A stretch of DNA of 64,000 nucleotides from Cupriavidus yeoncheonensis (GTDB taxonomy: Bacteria; Pseudomonadota; Gammaproteobacteria; Burkholderiales; Burkholderiaceae): assembly GCF_905397275.1 (NCBI RefSeq), contig NZ_CAJPUY010000013.1, positions 124,001-188,000 of the forward strand, written 5' to 3'. Each line of letters begins with the position of its first letter. Position 1 is the first letter of the stretch. The notes beneath the pieces were generated by a model. It ran no database searches, was not told the origin of the DNA, and was given only the letters and a program-made list of their open reading frames with translations. The position numbers and the translations under genes were made by a program. Positions 28,033 to 37,546 of the stretch are shown piece after piece.

Positions 28033-28926
28033 ATGGACCTCGCCGCACTTGAAATCTTCCGCACGGTAGTGGAGGCCGGCGGCATCACCCGCGCCGCCGA
28101 GCGTCTGCACCGCGTGCAATCCAACGTGACCACGCGCATCCGCCAGCTCGAGGAATCGCTCGGGGTCGACCTGTTCCTGCGTGACGGCAAGCGCATGGTG
28201 CTCACGCCGGCAGGACAGACGCTGTTCGACTATGCATGCCGCATGCTGCGGCTCGCCGAAGAGGCACGCCACGCGGTGCTGCCGTCACGTCCGCACGGGC
28301 GCCTGCGCATCGCGTCGATGGAAAGCACCGCCGCCAGCCGGCTGCCGGCCGTGCTGGCCGCCTATCACCAGGCCTGGCCGGACGTACAGCTCGAACTGGT
28401 CACGCTGGCGACGCGCCAGGCACTTGAGGCGCTGGAACGCTTCGATGCCGACTGCGCCTTCGTGGCCGAGCCGCTCGGCCATCCGGCACTGGTGTCCCGG
28501 CCCGCGTTCGAGGAGGAACTGGTCGTCATTGCACGCGCCGGCCACCGTCCCATCCGCAGTGCCGCGGACCTCGAATCCGCCACGCTGCTGGGTTTCGAGC
28601 CGGGCTGCAATTACCGCGCGCGGCTCGAAGCCTGGCACGCGGCCGGCGGCGGTACGCCGCCGCGCGTGCTGGAGCTGGGGTCCTACCACACCATCGTCGC
28701 CTGTGCGGCGGCCGGCATCGGCGCCGCCATCGTGCCGCGCTCGGTGCTCGGCCTGTACCGCGACCTGCCTGCCATCAGCGTGCATGGACTGGGCGAGGCC
28801 GGGCGCGTGCGCACCTTGCTGGCCTGGCATCCCGCCATGGCCAGCGCGGCGCTGGACGCGCTGGTCCAGGCCCTGCCAGCACCCGACGCGGCGGCCGGCA
28901 ACCCGCCCCTGCCCGCCGCGGCCTGA
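28033..28926 (+). CDS. LysR-family transcriptional regulator
   Basis: 297 residues. The helix-turn-helix spans about 1-60 ([26 protein letters not shown]) and is followed by the periplasmic-binding-protein-like effector domain. It diverges from the MFS/aldolase run and probably controls it and itself through the dyads between them. The effector is unknown. Confidence 0.9.
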   Translation: MDLAALEIFRTVVEAGGITRAAERLHRVQSNVTTRIRQLEESLGVDLFLRDGKRMVLTPAGQTLFDYACRMLRLAEEARHAVLPSRPHGRLRIASMESTAASRLPAVLAAYHQAWPDVQLELVTLATRQALEALERFDADCAFVAEPLGHPALVSRPAFEEELVVIARAGHRPIRSAADLESATLLGFEPGCNYRARLEAWHAAGGGTPPRVLELGSYHTIVACAAAGIGAAIVPRSVLGLYRDLPAISVHGLGEAGRVRTLLAWHPAMASAALDALVQALPAPDAAAGNPPLPAAA

Positions 28927-29019
28927 GCCTCGCAGGCCCACCGGGGCGTGCAGGATGTGCCCGGTCGCCTACACTGAAAGTGGCGCCACCACGGCACTCC
29001 CTGTGCCACGCCCTTCGCG

Positions 29020-30465
29020 ATGAGATTCGCCATTGCGCGCCTCGCGCACCCATGGCTTTATGCCGGATTGCTGCTGGCTGGCTTCGCACTCGCGGTGCTC
29101 GCAGCGGCGCCGCCCGGGCCTGTTCCGGCCACAGCCGGCGCAGGCGCCGGTCCCGTGTACGTGATTCCGCTCAAGGGCGCCATCGGCCCGGCCAGCGCGG
29201 GGTTCGTGCTGCGCGGCATGGAGCGCGCGCGCGAGGGCGGCGCCCAGCTCGTGGTGCTGGAAATGGACACGCCCGGGGGGCTCGACCTGTCGATGCGCGA
29301 GATCATCCAGGCCATCCTCGCCTCGCCCGTGCCCGTGGCCAGCTACGTCTTCCCCGGTGGTGCGCGCGCCGCAAGCGCCGGCACCTACATCCTGTACGCA
29401 AGCCATATCGCCGCGATGGCGCCCGGCACCAATCTGGGCGCTGCCAGCCCCGTGCAGATCGGCATCGGCGGGCCACAGAAGCCCGAGGTCATTCCGGCCT
29501 CTTCGCCCGCGAGCGAGCCTGCCGCGCAGGACACCATGACGCGCAAGCAGATGCACGATGCCTCGGCCTACATCCGCGGCCTGGCGCAACTGCGCGGCCG
29601 CAATGCCGAATGGGCCGAGCGCGCGGTGCGCGAAGCCGTCAGCCTGTCCGCGAGCGAAGCCGTGGCACAGCACGTGGCCGACATCGTTGCCACGGACCTG
29701 CCGGACCTGTTGCGCCAGGTGAACGGCAAACGCGTGACAGCGGCAGGCGCCGAGCGCGTGCTGCAGACCAGCCACGCCCCGGTCGTCACGCTCGAGCCCG
29801 ACTGGCGCAGCCGCTTCCTGGCCGTGATCACCGACCCCAGCGTAGCGCTGTTGCTGATGATGATCGGCATCTACGGCCTGATCTTCGAGTTCTCCACGCC
29901 GGGCATGGTGGTGCCCGGCATTGCTGGCGCGATCTGCCTGCTGGTGGCGCTGTTCGCGCTGCACATGCTGCCCGTGAGCTATGCCGGGCTGGCGCTGGTG
30001 GCGCTGGGCATCGGCTGCATGGTGGCGGAGCTGTTCCTGCCCACCTTCGGCGCGCTGGGCGTGGGCGGCATCGTCGCCTTTGCCTTCGGCGCGGTGATGC
30101 TGTTCGACACCGACGTGCCCGGCTTCGGCGTGCCGCTGCCGATGGTGGCAGCGCTGTCGGCCATCTCCGCGATCTTTATATTCGGCATGTCCGCAATCCT
30201 GTTGCGCGCGCGCAGGCGGCCCGTGGTCAGCGGCGCCGAAACGCTGGTCGGCAGCCGCGGCGAAGTGCTGGAGGACCTGCATGCGGAAGGCTGGGCCCAG
30301 GTGCACGGCGAGAACTGGCGCGTGCGCAGCACAAGCCCGCTGGCGCGCGGCACGCCGGTGCTGGTCACCGCACGGCACGGCCTGGTGCTCGACGTGATCG
30401 CCGCCGGCCGCGCCCCGCAGGCCGCGGACCCTCCATCCCAACCGACGCCAGACAAGGGAGCCTGA
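29020..30465 (+). CDS. NfeD-family membrane serine protease (ClpP-like, NfeD1b type)
   Basis: 481 residues. A signal peptide or first helix (about 10-30) is followed by a ClpP-class protease domain: [15 protein letters not shown], and probable nucleophile Ser119 in [10 protein letters not shown]. Several membrane helices (about 270-410) and a C-terminal OB-like NfeD domain ([20 protein letters not shown]) come next. Archaeal relatives cleave the hydrophobic C terminus of stomatin partners. The slipin gene starts 2 bp after the stop, giving the classic pair. Confidence 0.9.
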   Translation: MRFAIARLAHPWLYAGLLLAGFALAVLAAAPPGPVPATAGAGAGPVYVIPLKGAIGPASAGFVLRGMERAREGGAQLVVLEMDTPGGLDLSMREIIQAILASPVPVASYVFPGGARAASAGTYILYASHIAAMAPGTNLGAASPVQIGIGGPQKPEVIPASSPASEPAAQDTMTRKQMHDASAYIRGLAQLRGRNAEWAERAVREAVSLSASEAVAQHVADIVATDLPDLLRQVNGKRVTAAGAERVLQTSHAPVVTLEPDWRSRFLAVITDPSVALLLMMIGIYGLIFEFSTPGMVVPGIAGAICLLVALFALHMLPVSYAGLALVALGIGCMVAELFLPTFGALGVGGIVAFAFGAVMLFDTDVPGFGVPLPMVAALSAISAIFIFGMSAILLRARRRPVVSGAETLVGSRGEVLEDLHAEGWAQVHGENWRVRSTSPLARGTPVLVTARHGLVLDVIAAGRAPQAADPPSQPTPDKGA

Positions 30466-30467
30466 CC

Positions 30468-31229
30468 ATGGCCTACGGATTCAGTTTCGGCGGTGTGATC
30501 TTCCTGCTGGCATTGCTGGTGATCATGTCGTTCCGCGTGCTGCGCGAATACGAGCGCGGCGTGGTGTTCATGCTCGGGCGCTTCTGGCGGGTCAAGGGCC
30601 CCGGACTGGTGCTGCTGATTCCCGCCGTGCAGCAGATGGTCAGGGTGGACCTGCGCACCGTGGTGATGGACGTGCCGCCGCAGGACGTGATCTCGCGCGA
30701 CAACGTTTCAGTGAAGGTCAACGCGGTGGTCTACTTCCGCGTAGTGGACCCCGAACGCGCCATCATCCAGGTGGCAAACTTCCTCGAGGCCACCAGCCAG
30801 CTCGCGCAGACCACGCTGCGCTCGGTGCTGGGCAAGCATGAGCTGGACGAGATGCTGGCCGAGCGCGAGAAGCTCAACCTCGATATCCAGCAGGCGCTGG
30901 ATGCGCAGACTGACGGCTGGGGCATCAAGGTGTCCAACGTCGAGATCAAGCACGTCGACCTGAACGAAACCATGATCCGCGCGATTGCGCGGCAGGCCGA
31001 GGCCGAGCGCGAACGGCGCGCCAAGGTGATCCATGCCGAGGGCGAACTGCAGGCTTCGGTAAAACTGCTGGAAGCCGCGCAGATGCTGGCGCGGCAGCCG
31101 CAGGCGATGCAGCTGCGCTATATGCAGACGCTGACGCAGATCGCGGGGGACAAGAGTTCCACCATCGTATTCCCCCTGCCGATAGACCTGCTCACGACCT
31201 TGCGCGCGGCTTCGTCCCAGGGGGAATAG
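30468..31229 (+). CDS. Slipin/stomatin-family SPFH protein
   Basis: 253 residues. One N-terminal membrane segment ([16 protein letters not shown]) precedes an SPFH/Band 7 domain ([13 protein letters not shown], then [18 protein letters not shown]) and a helical tail rich in [17 protein letters not shown]. It ends with a hydrophobic stretch ([12 protein letters not shown]) that resembles the site cut by NfeD proteases. The ATG at 30468 is 2 bp after the nfeD stop. A role in membrane microdomains or quality control is family knowledge. Confidence 0.92.
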   Translation: MAYGFSFGGVIFLLALLVIMSFRVLREYERGVVFMLGRFWRVKGPGLVLLIPAVQQMVRVDLRTVVMDVPPQDVISRDNVSVKVNAVVYFRVVDPERAIIQVANFLEATSQLAQTTLRSVLGKHELDEMLAEREKLNLDIQQALDAQTDGWGIKVSNVEIKHVDLNETMIRAIARQAEAERERRAKVIHAEGELQASVKLLEAAQMLARQPQAMQLRYMQTLTQIAGDKSSTIVFPLPIDLLTTLRAASSQGE

Positions 31230-31271
31230 CGCAAGACCAACGTGCACGCCAGGCACACCAAGGAGAACGCC

Positions 31272-31580
31272 ATGATGATCGCCAGATGGCAGATCGATGC
31301 CCGCTTCGGCCACAAGCAGGAAGTCATCGAACGGCTGCAGCGCTGGGCGCGCGAGATCGCGCCGCAGATCGGCATGACCACGGGCCGGCTAATGACCGGC
31401 TCGATCGGTGCGCTGGAGGCTACCGTCGTACATGACTGGGAAATCGCCGATCTCGGCGAACTGGAACGGGCCTGGACCAGGCTGGCCACCATCCCCGAGC
31501 ATGCCGCGTGGGGCAAGGAACTCGAGCCCCACGTGGTATCCGGGACAGCGCGATGGGAAATCTATCGGATCGTGGAATAG
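31272..31580 (+). CDS. Small conserved-looking protein of unknown function
   Basis: About 102 residues starting at the ATG at 31272 (a second ATG follows at once), with AGGAGA 7 bp upstream. It has no signal peptide or membrane segment. Hydrophobic/charged spacing (MIARWQIDARFGHKQEVIERL, in two halves) suggests a small alpha/beta fold, perhaps a ferredoxin-like dimer; that is a guess. It follows the slipin gene by 42 bp and ends at a strong terminator, so it probably belongs to the nfeD-slipin transcript. Confidence 0.75.
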   Translation: MMIARWQIDARFGHKQEVIERLQRWAREIAPQIGMTTGRLMTGSIGALEATVVHDWEIADLGELERAWTRLATIPEHAAWGKELEPHVVSGTARWEIYRIVE

Positions 31581-31600
31581 CGCTGCAGCTGGCCGAGGCC

Positions 31601-31634
31601 AATGAAAAAGGGCGCCGAAGCGCCCTTTTTCATT
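31601..31634. terminator. Bidirectional terminator between the small gene and alaS
   Basis: A perfect 15-bp stem: left arm 31601-31615 starting AATGAAAAAGG, right arm 31620-31634 ending CTTTTTCATT, 4-nt loop CGAA. It serves both convergent genes. Confidence 0.92.
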
Positions 31635-31646
31635 GCCGGAAAAGCG

Positions 31647-34271
31647 TCAGACCTTCGCCGACACCCACTCCGCCACGCCGGACAGCGCCTGCGGCAGGTT
31701 GGCCGGATCGGTGCCGCCTGCCTGGGCCATGTCGGGACGGCCGCCGCCCTTGCCGCCGACCTGCTGCGCGACAAAGTTGACCAGCTCGCCGGCCTTGACC
31801 TTGCCGGTTGCGTCGGCGGTCACGCCGGCGATCAGGCTGACCTTGCCGTCAGCCACGGCAGCCAGCACGATGGCGGCGCTCTGCAGCTTGTCCTTGAGCT
31901 TGTCCATGGTCTCGCGCAGCGTCTTCACGTCGGCGCCGTCGAGCTGAGCAGCCAGTACCTTGAGGCCCTTCACGTCGACCGCCTGCGCAGCCAGTTCGTC
32001 GCCCTGCGACGAGGCCAGCTTGCTCTTCAGGCGCTCCAGCTCCTTCTCCAGTGCACGGACCTGCTCCTGCACCTGGCCGATGCGCGGCACCAGCTCCGAA
32101 GGCTGGGCCTTCAGCGCGGCGGCGGCTTCGTTCAGCCTGGCGTCGAGCTTCTGCAGGTAATGCAGCGCGTTGTCGCCGGTGATCGCTTCCACGCGGCGGA
32201 TGCCGGCGGCCACGCCGCCTTCCACCACGATCTTGAACAGGCCGATGTCGCCGGTGCGGTGCACGTGGGTGCCGCCGCACAGTTCCTTCGAGGTACCGAT
32301 CGACAGCACGCGCACGTCATCGGCGTACTTCTCGCCGAACAGCGCCATGGCGCCGCTCTTGACCGCGTCGTCGAACGGCATGACTTCGGCATGCGTGTCC
32401 TGGTTGCGCAGGATCTCGGCGTTGACGATCTCCTCGACCCGGCGGATCTGCTCGTCCGTCATCGGCGCGTTGTGCGAGAAGTCGAAGCGGGTCTTGTCGG
32501 CATCGACCAGCGAGCCCTTCTGCTGCACGTGGCTGCCCAGCACTTCACGCAGCGCCTTGTGCATCAGGTGGGTGGCCGAGTGGTTGCGCACGGTGCGCGC
32601 GCGGCGCAGTGCGTCCACCTGCGGCTGCACGGCATCGCCCACCTTCAGCGCGCCGCCTTGCAGCGTGCCCTGGTGGCCGAACACTTCGGCCTGGATCTTG
32701 GTGGTATCGGCCACGGCGAACACGGCATTGCCAGCCTTCAGCACGCCCTGGTCGCCGGCCTGGCCGCCGGACTCGGCGTAGAACGGCGTGTTGTCGAGCA
32801 CCACCACGCCGGTCTGGCCCGGCTGCATGGCGTCGACCGCGGCACCGTCCACGTACAGCGCGATGACCCTGGCCTGCGGCAGCTCCAGCGTCTCGTAGCC
32901 GTGGAACACGGTCTTGTCGCCGGAGTACTCCAGACCCGCGGCCATCTTGAACTTGCCGGCGGCGCGAGCCTGCTCGCGCTGGCGGTTCATGGCGGCGTCG
33001 AACGCGGCCTCGTCCACGGCGATTTCCTGCTCGCGGCAGACGTCCTGCGTCAGGTCCAGCGGGAAGCCGAAGGTGTCGTGCAGCTTGAACGCCAGTTCGC
33101 CGTCGAGCGTCTTGCCGCCCTTGAGCTTCAGGTCGGCCAGCGCGGCGTCGAGGATCGACATGCCGTTCTCGATGGTCTCGAAGAAGCGCTCTTCCTCGGC
33201 CTTCAGCACTTCGGTCACGCGGCCCTGGGCTTCTGCCAGTTCCGGGTAGGCCTGGCCCATCTGCGCGACCAGGTCGGCCACCAGCTTGTGGAAGAACGGG
33301 GTCTTCTGGCCCAGCTTGTAGCCGTGGCGGATGGCGCGTCGCACGATACGGCGCAGCACGTAGCCGCGGCCTTCGTTGCCGGGGATCACGCCGTCGACGA
33401 TCAGGAACGAGCACGCCCGGATATGGTCGGCGATGACCTTCAGCGAGTTCTGGTTCAGGTTGTCGCAGTGCGTTTCACGCGCGGCGGCCTTGATCAGCGC
33501 CTGGAACAGGTCGATCTCGTAGTTGCTGTGCACGTGCTGCAGCACCGCGGCAATGCGCTCCAGGCCCATGCCGGTGTCCACGCACGGCTTGGGCAGCGGC
33601 GTCATATTGCCCTGCTCGTCGCGGTTGAACTGCATGAACACCAGGTTCCACACCTCGATGTAGCGGTCGCCGTCTTCCTCGGGCGATCCCGGGGGGCCGC
33701 CCCACACGTCCGGGCCGTGGTCGAAGAAGATCTCCGAGCACGGGCCGCACGGGCCGGTGTCGGCCATCTGCCAGAAGTTGTCCGAGGCGTAGCGCGCGCC
33801 CTTGTTGTCGCCGATGCGCACGATCCGCTCGGCCGGCACGCCGACTTCCTTCGCCCAGATGTCGTAGGCTTCGTCGTCCTCGGCGTAGACCGTCACCCAC
33901 AGCTTCTCCGCCGGCAGCTGGTAGACCTTGGTCAGCAGTTCCCACGCGTACTGGATGGCTTCGCGCTTGAAGTAGTCGCCGAACGAGAAGTTGCCCAGCA
34001 TCTCGAAGAACGTATGGTGGCGGGCGGTGTAGCCCACGTTCTCCAGGTCATTGTGCTTGCCGCCCGCACGCACCGAACGCTGCGCCGAGGTGGCGCGGGT
34101 GTACGCGCGCTTGTCGGTGCCCAGGAACACGTCCTTGAACTGCACCATGCCGGAATTGGTGAACAGCAGCGTCGGGTCGTTCGCCGGCACCAGGCTGGAC
34201 GAGCGGACCACGGTATGGCCCTTCGATTCGAAGTACTGCAGGAACTTGCTGCGAATGTCGGAGACTTTCAT
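31647..34271 (-). CDS. alaS: Alanine--tRNA ligase
   Basis: 874 residues from the ATG at 34271 ([19 protein letters not shown]). Class II synthetase core at the N terminus ([35 protein letters not shown]). The editing domain carries the zinc-binding HSATHLMH and [13 protein letters not shown] motifs. A coiled coil and the C-Ala domain ([15 protein letters not shown]) complete it. It charges tRNA-Ala and edits serine and glycine. The frame runs further upstream, but only through tandem repeats and promoter. Confidence 0.98.
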   Translation of the reverse strand: MKVSDIRSKFLQYFESKGHTVVRSSSLVPANDPTLLFTNSGMVQFKDVFLGTDKRAYTRATSAQRSVRAGGKHNDLENVGYTARHHTFFEMLGNFSFGDYFKREAIQYAWELLTKVYQLPAEKLWVTVYAEDDEAYDIWAKEVGVPAERIVRIGDNKGARYASDNFWQMADTGPCGPCSEIFFDHGPDVWGGPPGSPEEDGDRYIEVWNLVFMQFNRDEQGNMTPLPKPCVDTGMGLERIAAVLQHVHSNYEIDLFQALIKAAARETHCDNLNQNSLKVIADHIRACSFLIVDGVIPGNEGRGYVLRRIVRRAIRHGYKLGQKTPFFHKLVADLVAQMGQAYPELAEAQGRVTEVLKAEEERFFETIENGMSILDAALADLKLKGGKTLDGELAFKLHDTFGFPLDLTQDVCREQEIAVDEAAFDAAMNRQREQARAAGKFKMAAGLEYSGDKTVFHGYETLELPQARVIALYVDGAAVDAMQPGQTGVVVLDNTPFYAESGGQAGDQGVLKAGNAVFAVADTTKIQAEVFGHQGTLQGGALKVGDAVQPQVDALRRARTVRNHSATHLMHKALREVLGSHVQQKGSLVDADKTRFDFSHNAPMTDEQIRRVEEIVNAEILRNQDTHAEVMPFDDAVKSGAMALFGEKYADDVRVLSIGTSKELCGGTHVHRTGDIGLFKIVVEGGVAAGIRRVEAITGDNALHYLQKLDARLNEAAAALKAQPSELVPRIGQVQEQVRALEKELERLKSKLASSQGDELAAQAVDVKGLKVLAAQLDGADVKTLRETMDKLKDKLQSAAIVLAAVADGKVSLIAGVTADATGKVKAGELVNFVAQQVGGKGGGRPDMAQAGGTDPANLPQALSGVAEWVSAKV

Positions 34272-34337
34272 GGGATGGCGGACGCTTCCCGCGGCATGCA
34301 GGGCGCGACGAATCAGTGTTGGTTTTGCAAACCGTTG

Positions 34338-34343
34338 ATTATA
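34338..34343 (-). promoter_or_regulatory. -10 element of the alaS promoter
   Basis: A perfect TATAAT on the minus strand, 66 bp upstream of the alaS ATG, predicting a leader of about 60 nt. The -35 region falls at the edge of the 11-bp tandem repeats and matches the consensus poorly. Confidence 0.65.
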
Positions 34344-34363
34344 CGGGCAAGCCAGCCCCAAAA

Positions 34364-34415
34364 GGACACGACGGGGACACGACGGGGACACGACGGGGAC
34401 ATGGCTGGGACATGG
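34364..34415. repeat. 11-bp tandem repeat beside the alaS promoter
   Basis: Three perfect units GGACACGACGG (34364-34396), then a degraded unit GGACATGGCTG and a partial one. It occupies the -35 and upstream region of alaS. The rest of the 336-bp gap up to the CoA-transferase start shows no gene. Confidence 0.85.
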
Positions 34416-34607
34416 CGGCCGCGCCGGAGACGGCGCCGCGGCGCCGGCCGGCTATCGCCCAATTCCGGCGACGGAAAGCGCCGCAAGGGGCACTTGCAAA
34501 CTCGTGTGCTTCGACCCCGGTGGTACATTGCTGGCTGTCCGCGCCGGCCGCGCCGCCGGCCCGGCAATCCCCCTTTACACCCCTGCATCCGGAGCCCCCT
34601 CACTGCC

Positions 34608-35828
34608 ATGGGAGCCTTAAGCCATCTCCGCGTCCTCGACCTGACCCGCGTCCTCGCCGGGCCATGGTGCGCCCAGAACCTTGCCGATTTCGGCGCCGAC
34701 GTCATCAAGATCGAGCGGCCCGGCGCCGGCGACGACACCCGCACCTGGGGACCGCCGTGGCTCAAGGCGGAGGACGGCAGCGACACCGCCGAGGCCGCCT
34801 ACTACCTCGCCGCCAACCGCAACAAGCGCTCGGTGACGTGCGATATCTCCTCGCCCGAAGGCCAGCAGCTGGTGCGCGAGCTGGCCGCGCAGAGCGATGT
34901 GGTGCTCGAGAACTACAAGGTCGGCCAGTTGAAGAAGTACGGCCTGGACTATGAGTCGCTGAAGGCAGTGAAACCCGACATCATCTACTGCTCGGTGACC
35001 GGCTTCGGCCAGAGCGGCCCGTATGCGGCCCGGCCCGGCTACGACTTCATCATCCAGGGCATGGGCGGCTTCATGAGCCTGACCGGCGAGCGCGACGACC
35101 TGCCCGGCGGCGGCCCGCAGAAGGCCGGCGTGGCCATTTCCGACCTGATGACCGGCCAGTACGCCACCATCGCCGTGCTGGCTGCCCTGGCGCACCGCGA
35201 GCGCACCGGCGAAGGCCAGTACATCGACATGGCCCTGCTGGACGTGCAGGTCGCGATGCTGGCCAACATGAACACCAACTACCTGGCCAGCGGCCAGGCG
35301 CCGCGCCGCTGGGGCAATGCGCACCCGAACATCGTGCCCTACCAGACCTTCCAGGCCGCCGACGGCTGGCTGATCGTCGCGGTCGGCAATGACGGGCAGT
35401 TCCGCAAGTTCGTCAACGACGGCGGCCAGCCGGAACTGGCGGACGATCCGCGCTTTGCCACCAACCCGCAGCGCGTGGCCAACCGCGACGTGCTGGTGCC
35501 GATCCTGGCCGACATGGTCCGCACGCGCACGCGCGCCCAGTGGATCCGCGACCTGGAAGCCGCCGGCGTGCCGTGCGGCCCGATCAACTCGCTCGACGAA
35601 GTCTTCGAGGACGAACAGGTCAAGGCGCGCGGCCTGCGCGTGGACCTGCCCCACCCGAGCGCCGGCGAGGTCAAGCTGGTGGGCAGCCCGATCAAGATGA
35701 GCGTCACGCCGCCCGAGGCGCTGCGCCATCCGCCGCTGCTCGGCGAGCACACTGACACGGTACTGACCGAGTCGCTCGGCTATAGCGCCGAGCAGATCGC
35801 TGCCCTGCGCGCCAAGGGCGTGGTATAA
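34608..35828 (+). CDS. CaiB/BaiF-family (class III) CoA-transferase
   Basis: 406 residues from the ATG at 34608. The N-terminal LRVLDLTRVLAGPWCAQNL and DFGADVIKIERPG are family signatures, and the catalytic Asp179 lies in AISDLMTGQYA. These enzymes move CoA between carboxylic acids through an aspartyl-CoA intermediate. The long open frame upstream, antisense to alaS, is spurious. The acid pair cannot be told from sequence. Confidence 0.92.
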   Translation: MGALSHLRVLDLTRVLAGPWCAQNLADFGADVIKIERPGAGDDTRTWGPPWLKAEDGSDTAEAAYYLAANRNKRSVTCDISSPEGQQLVRELAAQSDVVLENYKVGQLKKYGLDYESLKAVKPDIIYCSVTGFGQSGPYAARPGYDFIIQGMGGFMSLTGERDDLPGGGPQKAGVAISDLMTGQYATIAVLAALAHRERTGEGQYIDMALLDVQVAMLANMNTNYLASGQAPRRWGNAHPNIVPYQTFQAADGWLIVAVGNDGQFRKFVNDGGQPELADDPRFATNPQRVANRDVLVPILADMVRTRTRAQWIRDLEAAGVPCGPINSLDEVFEDEQVKARGLRVDLPHPSAGEVKLVGSPIKMSVTPPEALRHPPLLGEHTDTVLTESLGYSAEQIAALRAKGVV

Positions 35829-35834
35829 GAGCCA

Positions 35835-35856
35835 CTTGCGCCGGAACCGGCGCAAG
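35835..35856 (+). terminator. Hairpin after the CoA-transferase gene
   Basis: CTTGCGCCGG and CCGGCGCAAG form a perfect 10-bp stem with a 2-nt loop, 6 bp past the stop. The following CAGTTGTTG is only weakly T-rich. Confidence 0.6.
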
Positions 35857-35972
35857 CAGTTGTTGATCAGTCGTCCCCCGAAGCTGTTCCGCGCGGCCGG
35901 CACTGCCTGCGCCCGACGCCCCGGCGGGCCCGGGCCCGGCTACTCGCGTCGGCGGACCCACCCGGAGATTCC

Positions 35973-36428
35973 ATGCTGACCGATGCCCTGCTGGCCTTCT
36001 TCCACTTCCTGGCCATCTTCGTCCTGATCACGCTGATGGCCGCCGAGGCCGTGGCGCTGCGCCCCGATCTCACGCCGGCCACGGTGCGCCGGCTGTCGGT
36101 CTACGACGGCGTGTATTTCCTGTCCGCGATGGCGGTGCTGGCGACCGGCCTGCTGCGCCTGTTCTACGGCGCCAAGGGCGCGGACTTCTACCTGCACAAC
36201 CCGTGGTTCCACGCGAAGATGACGGTGTTCGTCGTCATCGCGCTGTGCTCGCTGCCGCCGACGTTCGCGATCTCGCGCTGGCGCAAGCAAAGCCGCAAGC
36301 TGCCCGATTTCGTGCCACCCCCGTCCGAGATCAGGAAGGCCCGCCGCTGGGTCATGATCGAAGCCCACCTGGTGATCCTGCTGCCGCTGTGCGCCGTGAT
36401 GATGGCGCGCGGCATCGGGGCCAGGTAA
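35973..36428 (+). CDS. DUF2214-family membrane protein
   Basis: 151 residues with four hydrophobic segments and the conserved FFHFLAIFVLITLMAAEA, YDGVYFLSA and FYLHNPWFHAKM blocks of DUF2214. Conserved histidines in the first and third helices could bind a metal or haem, but no function is established. Confidence 0.82.
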   Translation: MLTDALLAFFHFLAIFVLITLMAAEAVALRPDLTPATVRRLSVYDGVYFLSAMAVLATGLLRLFYGAKGADFYLHNPWFHAKMTVFVVIALCSLPPTFAISRWRKQSRKLPDFVPPPSEIRKARRWVMIEAHLVILLPLCAVMMARGIGAR

Positions 36429-36429
36429 A

Positions 36430-36471
36430 GCGCTGCAAATTCCGCGCTGCAATTTCCGCGCCGCAATTTCC
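36430..36471. repeat. 14-bp tandem repeat upstream of the first Bug receptor
   Basis: Three head-to-tail units (GCGCTGCAAATTCC, GCGCTGCAATTTCC, GCGCCGCAATTTCC) starting 2 bp after the DUF2214 stop and ending 24 bp before the next ATG. A shortened fourth unit (GATTTCC) follows. Confidence 0.85.
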
Positions 36472-36495
36472 GATTTCCATTCCCCTGAAGTCCCC

Positions 36496-37500
36496 ATGCT
36501 GAAGAAGCTGCTCGCCGCCACCGTACTGGCGGCAATCCTGCCCGCCACGGCCGCCGTCGCGGCCACGCCGGCCACTGCCTACCCGACCAAGCCGATCAGG
36601 TTCGTGGTGCCCTACCCGGCCGGCGGCCCGCTCGACACGGTCGCGCGCGCCATCGGCGAGAAGCTGCGCGACAGCCTCGGCCAGCCGGTCGTGGTCGAGA
36701 ACAAGCCCGGCGCCGGCGGCAACCTCGGCGCGGACTACGTCGCCAAGCAGCCGGCCGACGGCTACACCATCGTCATGGGCGCGGTGGCCACGCACGCCAT
36801 CAACCCGACGCTGTTCAGCAAGATGCCGTATGACCCGGTGAAGGATTTCGCGCCGGTCACGCTGGTGGCGGACGTGCCCAATGTCCTCGTGATGCATCCG
36901 GGGAAGGCTGCGGAGCTGCATATCAACAATGTGCGCGAACTGGTCGAGTACGCGCGCAGGCACCCGGGCAAGCTGGACTATGCATCCGGCGGCAACGGCA
37001 GCGCCGGCCACCTGTCGGGCGAGCTGTTCAAGAGCATGGCGAAGGTCAGCATGGTCCATATCCCGTACAACGGCGCAGCGCCCGCACAGTTGTCGGTGCT
37101 GTCGGGCCAGACCGACCTGATCTTCGACAACCTGGCCTCGGCCTCGGCCAATATCAAGGCCGGCAAGCTGAAGGCGTTCGCGGTCACCACCGCCAGCCGC
37201 GCGGCCGCCCTCCCGGAACTGCCGACCATCGCCGAAGCCGGCAAGGGCCTGGGGCTGGAAGGCTTTGACATTTCCACGTGGTTCGGCGTGTTCGCTCCGG
37301 CGAACACCCCGCGCGAGATCGTCGACCGGCTCAACCACGATATCGTCGCCATCCTGAAGACCGACGACATGAAGGCGCGGCTCGCTCGCATCGGCGCCCA
37401 GCCCGCGCCCACCACGCCGGAACAGTTCGGCGCGCTGGTGCAGCGCGAACTGAAGAAGTACGCGCAGATCGTGCGCGTATCGGGCGCAAAGGTCGATTGA
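36496..37500 (+). CDS. Bug-family periplasmic receptor (TTT substrate-binding protein)
   Basis: 334 residues. A signal peptide (about 1-22, ending AAVAATPA) precedes the mature start YPTKPIRFVVPYPAGG, which is the Bug signature. The next block, VVENKPGAGGNLGADYVAK, is also typical. Bug proteins deliver carboxylates or related solutes to TctAB transporters or signal to regulators; many are orphans. The nearest TctAB genes start 2.2 kb downstream beyond the antiporter gene. Its ligand is unknown. Confidence 0.92.
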   Translation: MLKKLLAATVLAAILPATAAVAATPATAYPTKPIRFVVPYPAGGPLDTVARAIGEKLRDSLGQPVVVENKPGAGGNLGADYVAKQPADGYTIVMGAVATHAINPTLFSKMPYDPVKDFAPVTLVADVPNVLVMHPGKAAELHINNVRELVEYARRHPGKLDYASGGNGSAGHLSGELFKSMAKVSMVHIPYNGAAPAQLSVLSGQTDLIFDNLASASANIKAGKLKAFAVTTASRAAALPELPTIAEAGKGLGLEGFDISTWFGVFAPANTPREIVDRLNHDIVAILKTDDMKARLARIGAQPAPTTPEQFGALVQRELKKYAQIVRVSGAKVD

Positions 37501-37505
37501 TGGCC

Positions 37506-37546
37506 TAAGAACCCATGCCCCTTCCTCATCCTGAAATGGGTTCTAA
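37506..37546 (-). repeat. Dispersed palindromic repeat, copy 2 (inverted)
   Basis: On the minus strand it reads AGAACCCATTTCAGGATGAG, then GAAGGGG and a closing GGGTTCTTA. It lies between the convergent Bug and antiporter genes and supplies the TAG stop of the antiporter gene (37545-37543). Confidence 0.85.

Noticed and set aside
34494..34529. TTGCAA and TACATT as a promoter for the CoA-transferase
   Set aside because: The spacing of 24 bp is too long for a sigma-70 promoter.
31602..34607. A long open frame antisense to alaS that joins in frame to the CoA-transferase
   Set aside because: The upstream thousand codons lack conserved sequence; the CoA-transferase starts at the ATG at 34608.
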